This document shows positions 26,886-36,489 of a DNA stretch of 64,000 nt, one piece after another; position 1 is the first letter of the stretch; every line of letters begins with the position of its first letter. The stretch is from NCBI GenBank assembly GCA_017523995.1, contig JAFWUX010000090.1, positions 9,999 through 73,998 of the forward strand. The letters are read 5' to 3'. A program made the translations under genes and the position numbers. The notes beneath the pieces are model-generated. The model was not told where the DNA came from. It was given only the letters and a program-made list of their open reading frames with translations, and did no database searches. The DNA is from Oscillospiraceae bacterium. GTDB lineage: Bacteria; Bacillota_A; Clostridia; Oscillospirales; Ruminococcaceae.

Positions 26886-28009
26886 ATCTCTATACCTATC
26901 GAAACGGCAAACGCCTGCGATGCGGCTACACAACCGGTTCCTGCGCAGCCGGTGCCGCCAAAGCAGCAGCAGAAATGCTGCTCTCCGGTCAGGTCTGCCC
27001 GCAGATATCACTCATGACACCTGCCGATATCCTGCTGAATCTTGATATTTGCGAGATTAGTATGCAGCAGGAATCCGTCACCTGTGCCGTGCAGAAAGAC
27101 AGCGGAGACGATCCCGATGCAACACGCGGGATTCTGATTTATGCAACTGTATCAAAAGCGGATACCGGCGTTGAAATTGCAGGCGGCACCGGCATCGGGA
27201 CTGTGACAAAGCCCGGGCTCGATCAGCCCGTCGGTTCAGCGGCGATTAACTCCGCACCGCGCAGGATGATCACTGAAGCTGTGACTGAAACAGCGGAAAA
27301 GCACGGCTATTCCGGCGGATTCCGCATCGTGATTTCAGCCCCGGAAGGCACGGAGATCGCAAAAAAGACGTTTAATCCGCGCATGGGCATCATCGGCGGG
27401 ATTTCCATTATCGGCACCACCGGAATCGTTGAACCCATGAGCAATTCTGCGATTATTGAGACAATCCGGACAGAAGCGAACATGCGCAAAGCTGCCGGAC
27501 TTCAAACGCTGGTGCTGACTGTCGGCAATTACAGCGAACAGTTTATTCGGCTGCAAAAGCCCGCTCTCTCCGAGATTTCTGTGATGTGCAGCAACTTTAT
27601 CGGTGAGGCTGTGGATATCGGTGTATCGCTCGAATTTTCCGATATTCTGCTGATCGGTCATATCGGCAAACTCGTCAAACTCGGGTCAGGCATCATGCAG
27701 ACACACTCGTCATATGCGGACGGCAGAATGGAGACGCTGATCACTTGTGCTGCGCTTGCCGGTGTGCAGCGCGATATCCTGCTGCGGATCAATGACTGCG
27801 TGACAACCGACGCAGCGCTTGAAATTCTCTTTGAGACCGACAGCGCCGTGCAGACGCTTGATATCCTGACGGAACGCATCGGGCATTATCTCACCGCGCG
27901 CGTTCACGATCAGGTGCGGATCGGCGCTGTGATCTTTTCCAATCAGCATAATCTGCTGCTGAAAACATCGCTGGCAGATCAAATTCTGGATACAGTTACA
28001 GGAGAATAA
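26882..28009 (+). CDS. cbiD: Cobalt-precorrin-5B C1-methyltransferase CbiD
   Basis: A 375-residue CbiD with the diagnostic start Y-R-N-G-K-R-L-R-C-G-Y-T-T-G-S-C-A and later G-T-G-I-G-T-V-T-K-P-G-L and FNPRMGIIGGISIIGTTGIV. It methylates C1 of cobalt-precorrin-5B with SAM in the anaerobic pathway. The start is TTG, sharing bases with the cobA stop (TTGA), so the genes are coupled. Confidence 0.95.
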   Translation: MNLYTYRNGKRLRCGYTTGSCAAGAAKAAAEMLLSGQVCPQISLMTPADILLNLDICEISMQQESVTCAVQKDSGDDPDATRGILIYATVSKADTGVEIAGGTGIGTVTKPGLDQPVGSAAINSAPRRMITEAVTETAEKHGYSGGFRIVISAPEGTEIAKKTFNPRMGIIGGISIIGTTGIVEPMSNSAIIETIRTEANMRKAAGLQTLVLTVGNYSEQFIRLQKPALSEISVMCSNFIGEAVDIGVSLEFSDILLIGHIGKLVKLGSGIMQTHSSYADGRMETLITCAALAGVQRDILLRINDCVTTDAALEILFETDSAVQTLDILTERIGHYLTARVHDQVRIGAVIFSNQHNLLLKTSLADQILDTVTGE

Positions 28010-28010
28010 C

Positions 28011-28766
28011 ATGGTACATTTTGTCGGAGCCGGATGCGGTGCACCGGATTTAATTACAGTTCGCGGTCAGCGCTTGCTAACAGAAGCGGATGTTGTGATC
28101 TATGCAGGCTCGCTCGTCAATCCGGAACTGCTGGAATGCACGAAAGCAGACTGTGAAATCTATAACAGCGCCGTTATGACATTAGATGAAGTGATTGCTG
28201 TCATGGTACGCGCAGAATCCGCAGGAAAAACAACCGTCCGCCTGCACACCGGCGATCCGTCTCTCTACGGTGCAATCCGCGAGCAGATGGACAAACTGGA
28301 CGCGCTTTCTATTTCATATGATATCTGCCCCGGCGTGAGTTCATTTTGCGGCGCTGCTGCAGCGCTCAAAGCTGAGTACACACTGCCGGATGTCTCGCAG
28401 ACCGTGATCATCACGCGAATGGCAGGGCGCACACCGGTTCCGGAGCGTGAACAGATTGAGCAGCTTGCCAGACATCAGGCAACAATGGTGATTTTTCTGA
28501 GCACAGGCATGCTGCCGGCGCTTTCTGCAGCACTGATCAGCGGCGGATATCCGGAGTCAACACCTGCTGCAATTGTCTATAAGGCAAGCTGGCAGGATGA
28601 AAAGGTCTGCCGTTGTACGGTCAGGACGCTTGCAGAAACCGCAGAAGCAAATGATATCCGGAAGACTGCTTTGATTTGCGTCGGGCGTTTTCTCGGTGAT
28701 GATTATGCGCTTTCAAAGCTCTATGACCCTGCCTTTGAGACGGAATTCAGAAAGGCTGCGTTATGA
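28011..28766 (+). CDS. cbiF: Cobalt-precorrin-4 C11-methyltransferase CbiF
   Basis: A 251-residue tetrapyrrole methylase beginning V-H-F-V-G-A-G-C-G-A-P-D-L-I-T-V-R-G. It has the SAM loop H-T-G-D-P-S-L-Y-G-A, PGVSSF and a MAGRTPVPE segment that marks CbiF/CobM. It methylates C11. It starts 2 bp after cbiD and overlaps cbiG by 4 bp. Confidence 0.94.
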   Translation: MVHFVGAGCGAPDLITVRGQRLLTEADVVIYAGSLVNPELLECTKADCEIYNSAVMTLDEVIAVMVRAESAGKTTVRLHTGDPSLYGAIREQMDKLDALSISYDICPGVSSFCGAAAALKAEYTLPDVSQTVIITRMAGRTPVPEREQIEQLARHQATMVIFLSTGMLPALSAALISGGYPESTPAAIVYKASWQDEKVCRCTVRTLAETAEANDIRKTALICVGRFLGDDYALSKLYDPAFETEFRKAAL

Positions 28767-29800
28767 AACGGATCGCGATCATCAGCCTGACCGAATCAGG
28801 CAGAGTACTGTCTGAGACGATTGCGGCAAATCTGAACGGATACCAAATCAGGCGATACTGCTTCTATAAACATGCGGATGAACATGCCGAATCGTTTACT
28901 GATCTGTCGGATTTGACCGCATCCATTTTTGAGAAAACAGATGCACTCATATTTCTGACGGCATGCGGGATTGCAGTGCGTATGATTGCGCCGCTGCTGA
29001 AATCCAAGCTGACTGATCCGGCTGTGATTGCCGCGGATCAGTCAGGCGCGTTTATTATCCCGCTGCTCTCCGGACATATCGGCGGTGCAAATCTGCTTGC
29101 GAAAAAAATCGCGGAGATTACCGGCGGCACGGCAGTCATCACAACTGCTACAGATTCTGGCGGGCTGTTTTCACCGGATTGCTTCGCGTTGCAAAACAAC
29201 CTCCTGATTACGGATATGGATGCTGCAAAAGAAATCGCTGCGGCAGCGGTAAACGGAGAGCAGATCGGATTTCAAAGTGATCTTCCATTTCAGGCACTCC
29301 CCTCACCTTTGACCGAGTCCGGCTCGCTTCGATGCGGAATCTATGTGGGTACAGATACATCTATCAGCCCGTTTCCTCTCACGCTGCATCTTGTGCCGCG
29401 CAATCTTGTGCTCGGGATCGGATGCAAAAGCGGCGCAAATCAGGATGATATTCAACGAGCAGTCAAGCAGGCTTTGCAGACGCAACATCTGGATTTCCGG
29501 CGTATCTGCGCTGTTTCCAGTATTGATCTGAAAGCAGATGAGCCCGGATTGCGCGCATTCTGCAGCAGCCATGATCTCCCGTTTTCTACGTACAGCGCAG
29601 ATGAACTCATGCAGGTCAGCGGGACATTCACCGCCTCTGATTTCGTCAGACAGGTTACCGGTGCCGACAATGTCTGCGAACGCAGCGCTGTCCGATGCAG
29701 CGGCGGCAGGCTCATCATGCGTAAGTATGCTTTCGCAGGCGTAACGGTCGCCTGTGCAGAAAAACAAACAGTTCTCAGATTTGAAAGGACGGAATTATGA
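28763..29800 (+). CDS. cbiG: Cobalt-precorrin-5A hydrolase CbiG
   Basis: A 345-residue CbiG. The N-terminal half has FLTACGIAVRMIAPLL and LLSGHIGGANLLA, and the C-terminal half begins LVLGIGCKSGA. It opens the delta-lactone of cobalt-precorrin-5A and releases acetaldehyde, the step specific to the anaerobic pathway. It overlaps both neighbours by 4 bp (ATGA). Confidence 0.94.
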   Translation: MKRIAIISLTESGRVLSETIAANLNGYQIRRYCFYKHADEHAESFTDLSDLTASIFEKTDALIFLTACGIAVRMIAPLLKSKLTDPAVIAADQSGAFIIPLLSGHIGGANLLAKKIAEITGGTAVITTATDSGGLFSPDCFALQNNLLITDMDAAKEIAAAAVNGEQIGFQSDLPFQALPSPLTESGSLRCGIYVGTDTSISPFPLTLHLVPRNLVLGIGCKSGANQDDIQRAVKQALQTQHLDFRRICAVSSIDLKADEPGLRAFCSSHDLPFSTYSADELMQVSGTFTASDFVRQVTGADNVCERSAVRCSGGRLIMRKYAFAGVTVACAEKQTVLRFERTEL

Positions 29801-30522
29801 TTCTTTATGTGGTCGGGTTCGGCAGCGGCAGCCGATGCAGTATGACTGCCGAAGCGGAGCAGGCAATCTCGGACAGTACACTGATTGTCGGCTATCAGAC
29901 TTATGTTGAGATCATGCGCGGATTCTTTCCGGAAAAGGAATACCGTGCAACCGGCATGCGGCAGGAAACCGCGCGCGTTCGTGAAGCGCTTGAGGCGGCA
30001 CAGTATGAAAATACTGCACTGGTTTGCAGCGGCGATCCGGAGCTCTACGGCATGGCGGGTCTTGCCTATCAGCTCAGGGCAGACTATCCGGATGTGATCA
30101 TTCAGGTTGTGCCGGGTGTCTCTGCTGCTTTCACCGGCGGCGCACTGCTCGGTGCCCCTCTGACACATGACTTTGCCGTCATCAGTCTGTCCGACCTGCT
30201 GACATCGCCCGAGACGATCCGGAAACGCCTCTGCTGTGCAGCGGAAGCGAACTTCGTGATTGTACTGTATAATCCGTCCTCGAAACACCGTCCTGAGCAT
30301 CTCATGCGGGCATGCGATCTGATTCTGCAATACCGTTCACCGGAAACCGTCTGCGGGTATGTCCGGAACATCGGCAGAGAGGATCAGAGCTACCGCGTTC
30401 TGTCTTTGCAGGAGCTTCGGGACACGCAGGTCGATATGTTTACGACCGTCTTTATCGGCAACTCTGAGACAATGCTCATCGACGGCAAAATGGTCACACC
30501 GCGGGGCTACCGCGATGTCTAA
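29797..30522 (+). CDS. cbiH: Cobalt-precorrin-3B C17-methyltransferase CbiH
   Basis: A 241-residue tetrapyrrole methylase of the CobJ/CbiH type: Y-V-V-G-F-G-S-G, MTAEAEQAI, VGYQTYVE, the SAM loop VCSGDPELYGMAG, PGVSAAF, and LYNPSSKHRP near residue 150. It contracts the ring while methylating C17. The usual C-terminal extension seen in some CobJ proteins is absent. It overlaps cbiJ by 8 bp. Confidence 0.93.
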   Translation: MILYVVGFGSGSRCSMTAEAEQAISDSTLIVGYQTYVEIMRGFFPEKEYRATGMRQETARVREALEAAQYENTALVCSGDPELYGMAGLAYQLRADYPDVIIQVVPGVSAAFTGGALLGAPLTHDFAVISLSDLLTSPETIRKRLCCAAEANFVIVLYNPSSKHRPEHLMRACDLILQYRSPETVCGYVRNIGREDQSYRVLSLQELRDTQVDMFTTVFIGNSETMLIDGKMVTPRGYRDV

Positions 30523-31267
30523 GGTACTGATTTTCGGCGGCACAACCGAGGGCAGGGCGCTCGCGGAATTCTGCGCGAAAAACTGCATTCCTGCTGATGT
30601 TTCATCCGCGACAGATTACGGCGCCGATCTTCTTCCCGCAGCGGTCGGTATTCTGCGCGGCAGGCTTGATGCAGATGCAATACAGATGCTGCTGCAGCAA
30701 AATCATTATTCACTCGTAATCGACGCGACACACCCGTATGCGATTGAAGCGACGCAGAATATCAGGCAGGCATGCTCTGCACAGAACACTGCATATTATC
30801 GCCTTCTGCGCGATTCTTCTCCGGTTTACGGCGAATCTGTATCCGGTCTGAACGATCTGGTCGCTCTGCTTAACAGAACAGATGATACAATTCTGAGCAC
30901 GCTCGGCAGCAAATCTGTTTCCGCATTGACAGCTGTCAATGATTATGCTGACAGAATCTGGCTGCGCCTGCTTCCCTCGGATACCGTTATTGACACCTGT
31001 ACAGCGCTCGGGTATGATCCGGACAAAATCATTCTTGCAAACGGGCCGTTCCGCACAGATGAAAATATTGCACACATCCGGCAATCTCATGCTGATATTT
31101 TACTGAGCAAAGAAAGCGGAGCAATCGGCGGGTATCCCGAAAAAGCTGCTGCTGCGAAATCCTGCGGCATCCGGATGATCACACTCTGCAGGCCGCAGGA
31201 AACGGGCTATACATATAATAAAACAACGCAAATACTGCTGCAAATGAAGAAGGATAAACTGCTATGA
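30515..31267 (+). CDS. cbiJ: Cobalt-precorrin-6A reductase CbiJ
   Basis: About 250 residues beginning MSKVLIFGGTTEGRALAE, the canonical CobK/CbiJ start, with VIDATHPYA near residue 65 and a C-terminal SKESGAIGGYPEK. It reduces cobalt-precorrin-6A with a nicotinamide cofactor. ATG 30515 lies inside the end of cbiH. Confidence 0.93.
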   Translation: MSKVLIFGGTTEGRALAEFCAKNCIPADVSSATDYGADLLPAAVGILRGRLDADAIQMLLQQNHYSLVIDATHPYAIEATQNIRQACSAQNTAYYRLLRDSSPVYGESVSGLNDLVALLNRTDDTILSTLGSKSVSALTAVNDYADRIWLRLLPSDTVIDTCTALGYDPDKIILANGPFRTDENIAHIRQSHADILLSKESGAIGGYPEKAAAAKSCGIRMITLCRPQETGYTYNKTTQILLQMKKDKLL

Positions 31268-32466
31268 AACTATACTTGATCGGAACCGGCACCGAGGGAC
31301 GCAGAACACTGACCGCCGAAGCTGCCGAAGCGATTGCATCATCCGGACTGCTGATTGGTGGGGCGCGGATTCTGGAACCGTTCCGTGACACAAAGGCAGA
31401 ATGCATCTGCACATACAAAACCGATGAGATCGTTCAGGCAATCCGGCATACAGAACACGGGATCGTTTCTGTTCTTTTCTCCGGAGACTGCGGATTTTTC
31501 AGCGGTGCAAAAAAACTGCTTGCGGCGCTGCCGGATGCTGATATCACCGTACTCCCCGGCATTTCCTCGGCTGCAGCATTTTGCGCAAAGATCGGCAAGA
31601 CTTATGAAAACATGCGGTTTGTATCGCTGCACGGTACAAAGGCGAATATCGCAATCGAGGCTGCGACACATCCGCACTGCTTTTTTCTGCTCGGCGGCGA
31701 TATCCGCGCTGCTGATGTCTGCAAAAGACTTTGCGATTATCATCTCGGAGAAGTCCGCGTATACATCGGCGTGAATCTCGGATATCCGGATGAACGAATC
31801 ATGTCAGGCTGTGCGCATGATTTCACAGGTTTTACGGATGATACGCTGACCGTTCTGGTAACCGAAAATCCGGATTATCTGCGATATCTTCCGTCAGCGA
31901 TTCCGGATTCGCAGTTTCAGCGCGGCAATGTCCCGATGACAAAGTCGCAGATTCGCTGCAATATTGTGTCACAGCTGCATATCCGACATGATGGTGTCTG
32001 CTGGGATATCGGCTGCGGCACCGGCTCTGTTTCTGTGGAGATGGCGTATCGCTGTCCGCAGGGCACAGTGCTTGCATTTGATAAGAATCCCGAAGCCGTC
32101 CGCATGACAACAGAGAACGCAAAAGCTTTTTCATGCGACAATATCCATGTGACTGAGGGAATCTGTCCCGATGTACTTCATGACGCAGCAGCGCCTGATC
32201 ATGTGTTTATCGGCGGCAGCACCGGAAATCTGGACGCGATCTGTGATGTGATCGCTGAGAAGAATCCGGCGGCTGATATTGTCATCACTGCTGTATCACT
32301 GGAAACACTCGCGCAGGCTGTGCACTGTTTTGAATCGTGCAGCGTTCCCTGTGAGATCGTTCAGATCGCTGTCACCGGAACGCGAAAGATCGGCACACAC
32401 ACAATGCTGGATGCGCAGAATCCGGTGTTTCTGATTTGGGGGCAGCTGCAATGCGGAGAATCATGA
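31264..32466 (+). CDS. cbiET: Fused cobalt-precorrin-7 C5-methyltransferase and C15-methyltransferase/decarboxylase
   Basis: A 400-residue fusion. Residues 1-205 are CbiE (Y-L-I-G-T-G-T-E-G-R-R-T-L-T, LFSGDCGFFSGA, PGISSAAAF). Residues about 210-400 are CbiT (PMTKSQIRCN, then the SAM motif WDIGCGTGSVSVEMA and VFIGGSTGNL). The fused form corresponds to CobL of the aerobic route. It methylates C5 and C15 and decarboxylates the C12 acetate. It overlaps cbiJ by 4 bp and cbiA by 16 bp. Confidence 0.94.
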   Translation: MKLYLIGTGTEGRRTLTAEAAEAIASSGLLIGGARILEPFRDTKAECICTYKTDEIVQAIRHTEHGIVSVLFSGDCGFFSGAKKLLAALPDADITVLPGISSAAAFCAKIGKTYENMRFVSLHGTKANIAIEAATHPHCFFLLGGDIRAADVCKRLCDYHLGEVRVYIGVNLGYPDERIMSGCAHDFTGFTDDTLTVLVTENPDYLRYLPSAIPDSQFQRGNVPMTKSQIRCNIVSQLHIRHDGVCWDIGCGTGSVSVEMAYRCPQGTVLAFDKNPEAVRMTTENAKAFSCDNIHVTEGICPDVLHDAAAPDHVFIGGSTGNLDAICDVIAEKNPAADIVITAVSLETLAQAVHCFESCSVPCEIVQIAVTGTRKIGTHTMLDAQNPVFLIWGQLQCGES

Positions 32467-33809
32467 TCGCCGGAACCGGCAGCGGGTGCGGCAAAACCAC
32501 AATAACCTGTGCGCTGCTTTCTGCTTTGAAACAGCGCGGGATTCAAGCATCATCGTTCAAATCCGGACCGGATTACATCGACCCGATGTTTCACCGCGAA
32601 GTACTCGGCACTCCGTCCTACAATCTCGACAGTTTTTTCTGTGAGCGCGACACACTTTGCTATCTGCTCGACCGCTGCAGCGCATCCGCAGATATTGCCG
32701 TCATAGAGGGTGCTATGGGATTTTATGATGGCGATTCCGGTTCCGCATTCGCGCTGTCTGAGCAGACCGAAACAACGGTTATCATCGTGATTGACTGCAA
32801 AGGGATGCAGGCTTCAATCGGTGCGGTCATGCAGGGGTTTCTGCAGTACAAAACGCCGAACAGGATCGCCGGATTTCTGTTCAACCGACTTCCGGAACGC
32901 CTGATTCCGTATGTACAGCAGTTATGCAGCGATCTGCATACAACCTGTTTCGGCGTTCTTCCGCGTCAGAAGGCGGATTTTCCGAGCAGACATCTCGGAC
33001 TTGTCACGGCAGCCGAAATCACCGGTATTCAGCAGCAGATGCATGCACTCGGACAGGCGGCGCTGCAGTATATTGACCTTGATCTGATCATGCGTGCGGC
33101 AGAGAACCCGCTGCCACAATATCAAGCGCCGCAGATACCACACTGCAAAGCCAATCCCGTTATTGCGGTTGCAAAAGATGAAGCGTTTTGCTTTCTGTAT
33201 ACCGAAAGTCTGGATTTGCTGAGGGACATGGGGTGCGAGATCCGGTTCTTTTCCCCGATTCACGATACACATCTGCCGGACGCAGACGGTCTGATTCTCT
33301 GCGGCGGATATCCGGAACTGCATGCAAAAGCGCTGTCCGAGAATACGGGCATGCGCAGCGAGATCCGGAATGCAATCCTCTCCGGAATGCCGGCTATCGC
33401 GGAATGCGGCGGATTCATGTATCTGCACACTTCACTGCAAACAAAATCCGGTACAGAATATCCGATGGCGGATGTGATCAGCGGCACTGTGTTCCCGACA
33501 GATTCTCTGCAAAGATTCGGATATATCTCGATGAAATCGCAGCAGGATCAGCTTTTGTGCGAGGCGGGACATTCGCTGCGGGCGCATGAATTTCACTACT
33601 GGGACAGCACTGCCTGCGGAAACAGTTTTCATGCAGTCAAACCGGACGGCAGAAGTTGGGATTGCTGTCATACATCTGAGACGATGTACGCAGGTTTTCC
33701 GCATCTCTATTTTTATTCAGATATTCAGGCTGCTTTCCGCTTTGCAGAAGCAGCTGCCAAATACGGAGCCAAGGATGGAACGAATCAAACAAATCAAACC
33801 GCCCGATAA
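32451..33809 (+). CDS. cbiA: Cobyrinate a,c-diamide synthase CbiA
   Basis: About 452 residues. It begins MRRIMIAGTGSGCGKTT (P-loop of the dethiobiotin-synthetase fold), then FKSGPDYIDPMFH, VIEGAMGFYDG, and a glutamine amidotransferase half with LILCGGYPEL and the nucleophile loop AIAECGGFMYL. It amidates the a and c side chains using glutamine and ATP. ATG 32451 follows GGGGGCAGCTGCA and lies within cbiET. The gene overlaps cobT by 35 bp. Confidence 0.94.
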   Translation: MRRIMIAGTGSGCGKTTITCALLSALKQRGIQASSFKSGPDYIDPMFHREVLGTPSYNLDSFFCERDTLCYLLDRCSASADIAVIEGAMGFYDGDSGSAFALSEQTETTVIIVIDCKGMQASIGAVMQGFLQYKTPNRIAGFLFNRLPERLIPYVQQLCSDLHTTCFGVLPRQKADFPSRHLGLVTAAEITGIQQQMHALGQAALQYIDLDLIMRAAENPLPQYQAPQIPHCKANPVIAVAKDEAFCFLYTESLDLLRDMGCEIRFFSPIHDTHLPDADGLILCGGYPELHAKALSENTGMRSEIRNAILSGMPAIAECGGFMYLHTSLQTKSGTEYPMADVISGTVFPTDSLQRFGYISMKSQQDQLLCEAGHSLRAHEFHYWDSTACGNSFHAVKPDGRSWDCCHTSETMYAGFPHLYFYSDIQAAFRFAEAAAKYGAKDGTNQTNQTAR

Positions 33810-34824
33810 GCATTATTATCAGGCAGCCAAACAAAATTGGGACAGCATCGCAAAACCGCTCGGGAGCTTTGGCGTTCTGGAGAAAATGATACAGCAGATT
33901 GCTGCGATACAGTGCACGGTAAATGTTGATATCAGCCGCCGGACAGCCGTCATATTCTGCGGCGATCACGGGATTGTAGAGGAAGGCGTGACGCAGTGCG
34001 GCAGCGATGTGACTGCGATCTGTGCAAAGGAAATCGCCGAGGGCAAATCGAATGTCAATGTGATTGCACAGCAGTTCGGCACAGATGTGATTGCGGTCGA
34101 TATCGGGCTGCGCGATCAGGTCAGTGCACTGAATCTGCTGCAAAAAAATATAGCGCATGGTACACAGAATTTTACCAAGCTGGCCGCCATGACAGAAGCA
34201 GAAACCGTAAAAGCGATTCAGACCGGCATTGACATTGCACAATCCTGCAAAGCGCAGGGCGTTCAGATTCTTATCGCCGGAGAAATGGGAATCGGAAACA
34301 CAACGTCTACATCTGCGCTTGCATCTGTGCTGCTTGATCTTCCGCCGGAAATTGTGACCGGCAAGGGCTCGGGGCTCAGCACGGACGGGCTGCATCGAAA
34401 GATTGATACGGTTCGCCGCGGTATCGAACTGCATCATCCGGATCGTGAACATCCGCTGCACCTGCTGCAGACGCTCGGCGGACTGGAAATAGCTGGCATG
34501 ACCGGATTGTTCCTCGGCGGCGCGATCTATCAGATTCCTGTGATCATTGACGGTGTGATCTCCGCTGCGGCTGCGGCAATTGCATATCTGCTGAATCCGC
34601 TTTGCCGGGAATACATGCTCGCAAGTCACTGCTCAGAGGAACCGGCTGCAAAAGGTCTGCTGCAGTTGATTCAGCGCAAGGCGGTTATTGATGCAGGGCT
34701 GCGGCTCGGAGAAGGAACCGGCGCACTGCTCCTCCTTCCCTTGCTTGACGGCGCACTTGCACTCTACCGGCACGCGCACCGGTTTGATGAAGCGCAAATA
34801 GAAAGGTATACAGAATTCACATGA
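33775..34824 (+). CDS. cobT: Nicotinate-nucleotide--dimethylbenzimidazole phosphoribosyltransferase
   Basis: About 349 residues with W-D-x-I-A-K-P-L-G-S-F-G-V-L-E, VIFCGDHGI-V-E-E-G-V, LIAGEMGIGNTT, TGKGSGL and RLGEGTGALLLLPLLDGAL. The last contains the catalytic Glu. CobT activates the lower-ligand base as its alpha-ribotide. I choose ATG 33775 after GGAGCC, inside the end of cbiA. No bluB or bza genes for making dimethylbenzimidazole are in the window. Confidence 0.95.
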   Translation: MERIKQIKPPDKHYYQAAKQNWDSIAKPLGSFGVLEKMIQQIAAIQCTVNVDISRRTAVIFCGDHGIVEEGVTQCGSDVTAICAKEIAEGKSNVNVIAQQFGTDVIAVDIGLRDQVSALNLLQKNIAHGTQNFTKLAAMTEAETVKAIQTGIDIAQSCKAQGVQILIAGEMGIGNTTSTSALASVLLDLPPEIVTGKGSGLSTDGLHRKIDTVRRGIELHHPDREHPLHLLQTLGGLEIAGMTGLFLGGAIYQIPVIIDGVISAAAAAIAYLLNPLCREYMLASHCSEEPAAKGLLQLIQRKAVIDAGLRLGEGTGALLLLPLLDGALALYRHAHRFDEAQIERYTEFT

Positions 34825-35342
34825 CCATTCTCGTAACAGGCGGCTCCAAATGCGGAAAATCCGGATTTGCAGAGTCGCTGCTCGAATCATGCAGCGGTAC
34901 TAAAATCTATCTGGCGACAATGCAACCCTTCGGCGATGATGCCCGTGCAGCGATTGAAAGGCACCGCGAAATGCGGAAGAATAAAGGATTTCATACGGTC
35001 GAGTGCTATACAGATCTTGATCAACTTCATCTGCCGCAGGGCAGTCATGTATTGCTTGAATGCATCGGCAACCTGACAGCGAATGAAATGTTCCGTGAAT
35101 CCCCTCCGCAGAATGTTGCATCACACATTCTGAACGGCATCCTGCGCCTGCAGCAAGATGCTGAAAAACTCGTGATTGTGACGAATCAGGTCGGCAGTGA
35201 CGGTATCCGGTATGAAGCATCGACACAGCGATATATCTCGGTGATCGGCACACTGAACCGGATGCTTGCAGAACACGCTGATGCTGTCTATGAATGCGTC
35301 TGCGGAATCCCGATCTGTCTGAAAGGAGCGCGGCAATGCTGA
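34821..35342 (+). CDS. cobU: Adenosylcobinamide kinase/guanylyltransferase CobU
   Basis: A 173-residue protein with P-loop VTGGSKCGKSGFAE, A-T-M-Q-P-x-x-D-D (residues about 33-41), an I-x-R-H-R-x-M-R-x-x-x-G-F motif carrying the guanylylated His, and VYECVCGIPICLKG at the C-terminus. It phosphorylates adenosylcobinamide and transfers GMP from GTP. The usual N-E-V-G-x-G-I-V-P loop reads NQVGSDGIRYE here. That variant form is notable because a second, shorter CobU-like gene with the canonical loop lies downstream of cobS. Confidence 0.9.
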   Translation: MTILVTGGSKCGKSGFAESLLESCSGTKIYLATMQPFGDDARAAIERHREMRKNKGFHTVECYTDLDQLHLPQGSHVLLECIGNLTANEMFRESPPQNVASHILNGILRLQQDAEKLVIVTNQVGSDGIRYEASTQRYISVIGTLNRMLAEHADAVYECVCGIPICLKGARQC

Positions 35343-36106
35343 AATCACTGATCTCCGCCTTTTTGATGTATTCGCGGATTCCGATGCCGCAGATTGAATG
35401 GAAAGCGGAAAACCGCCGCTATTCGCTCGGATTTTTCCCACTGATCGGTGCAGTCATCGGCGCAGCATTGATTGTGTGGCGAGTGATCTGCGATTACCTT
35501 GACTTCGGACAGTTCCTGTTCGCTGCGTTCGCTGTGTTTCTGCCGATTCTGATTACGGGCGGCATCCATGCAGACGGTTTCTGCGATGTCACTGACGCGC
35601 GCGCCTCTTATGCAGAGCGCGAAAAACGTCTCGCAATAATGTCCGATCCGCATATCGGTTCATTTGCTGTAATCCGGATTGTCCTTTATCTGCTGCTGCA
35701 GACAGCACTGATGACGCAAATCACATCACTCCGTACCACGATACAAATCGCATGCGGCTATGTGATTTCGCGCTCGCTGAGCGGGCTTTCTGCGGTGACA
35801 TTCCGCAGCGCAAAACATGACGGCAGTCTGCAAAGTTTCGTCAAGCCGTCTCATAAAACCGTGACAATCATGCTGGTCTGCATTTGGGCGGTGTCTGCCT
35901 ATTTCGGCATGCTGATTTGCAGCTATACACAAGGCATTGCCGCAGCTGCGGCATCTATTTTTGTATTTTTGTATTATCGCTATACTGCTGATCGCGACTT
36001 CGGCGGCATCACCGGTGATCTCTGCGGCTGGTTTCTCCAGCTCTGTGAGATCTGGATGCTCGCTGCAATTGTATTCACTAATCGTATCACGGAGGTACTG
36101 CTATGA
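35336..36106 (+). CDS. cobS: Adenosylcobinamide-GDP ribazoletransferase (cobalamin synthase)
   Basis: About 256 residues, an integral membrane protein with six to seven hydrophobic segments. It has the CobS signature GGIHADGFCDVTDA near residue 75, which binds Mg2+, followed by MSDPHIGSFAVI. It joins GDP-cobinamide and alpha-ribazole in the membrane. ATG 35336 follows AAAGGAG and overlaps cobU by 7 bp. Confidence 0.94.
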   Translation: MLKSLISAFLMYSRIPMPQIEWKAENRRYSLGFFPLIGAVIGAALIVWRVICDYLDFGQFLFAAFAVFLPILITGGIHADGFCDVTDARASYAEREKRLAIMSDPHIGSFAVIRIVLYLLLQTALMTQITSLRTTIQIACGYVISRSLSGLSAVTFRSAKHDGSLQSFVKPSHKTVTIMLVCIWAVSAYFGMLICSYTQGIAAAAASIFVFLYYRYTADRDFGGITGDLCGWFLQLCEIWMLAAIVFTNRITEVLL

Positions 36107-36489
36107 TTCTGATTACCGGTGGCGCATATCAGGGAAAAACAACATATTTGCATCAAATCTATCCGGAACTGTCAATTACAGACGGCTCTGTCTGCACCTT
36201 TGATGAGGCTGCATCGGCTGCATGCATCAATCATTATCACGAACTGGTCGCGCGCCTGATGGAAAAGAGCATTGATCCGGTTGCGTGGACATCTGATCTC
36301 TGCAAGCAGAATCCGGATTGTATCATCTTGCTGAACGAAATCGGCAGCGGCATTATTCCGATTGAAAAAGCTGACCGCATCCGCAGAGAACAGACCGGAA
36401 TCTGCGGATGCATCATTGCCGTTCATGCAAAGTCTGTTATCCGGGTAACCTGCGGCATTCCGACTGCAATCAAGGGGGAGCTGCTTTGA
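36103..36489 (+). CDS. Short CobU-like P-loop protein
   Basis: A 128-residue protein with P-loop ITGGAYQGKTT and, later, LNEIGSGIIPIEKADRIRRE and VTCGIPTAIKG, which match the C-terminal half of CobU. It lacks the R-H-R histidine region of CobU, so it is about 45 residues shorter and cannot carry the guanylylated His in the normal place. It overlaps cobS by 4 bp and cobC by 4 bp. It may be a kinase-only paralog, or a partner that supplies the canonical N-E-x-G loop missing from the longer CobU. Function not established. Confidence 0.75.
   Translation: MILITGGAYQGKTTYLHQIYPELSITDGSVCTFDEAASAACINHYHELVARLMEKSIDPVAWTSDLCKQNPDCIILLNEIGSGIIPIEKADRIRREQTGICGCIIAVHAKSVIRVTCGIPTAIKGELL

Noticed and set aside
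33637..34629. Minus-strand ORF of 330 codons
   Set aside because: Antisense to cbiA/cobT, both with clear family motifs. Other long minus-strand ORFs in the cob region are the same kind of shadow.
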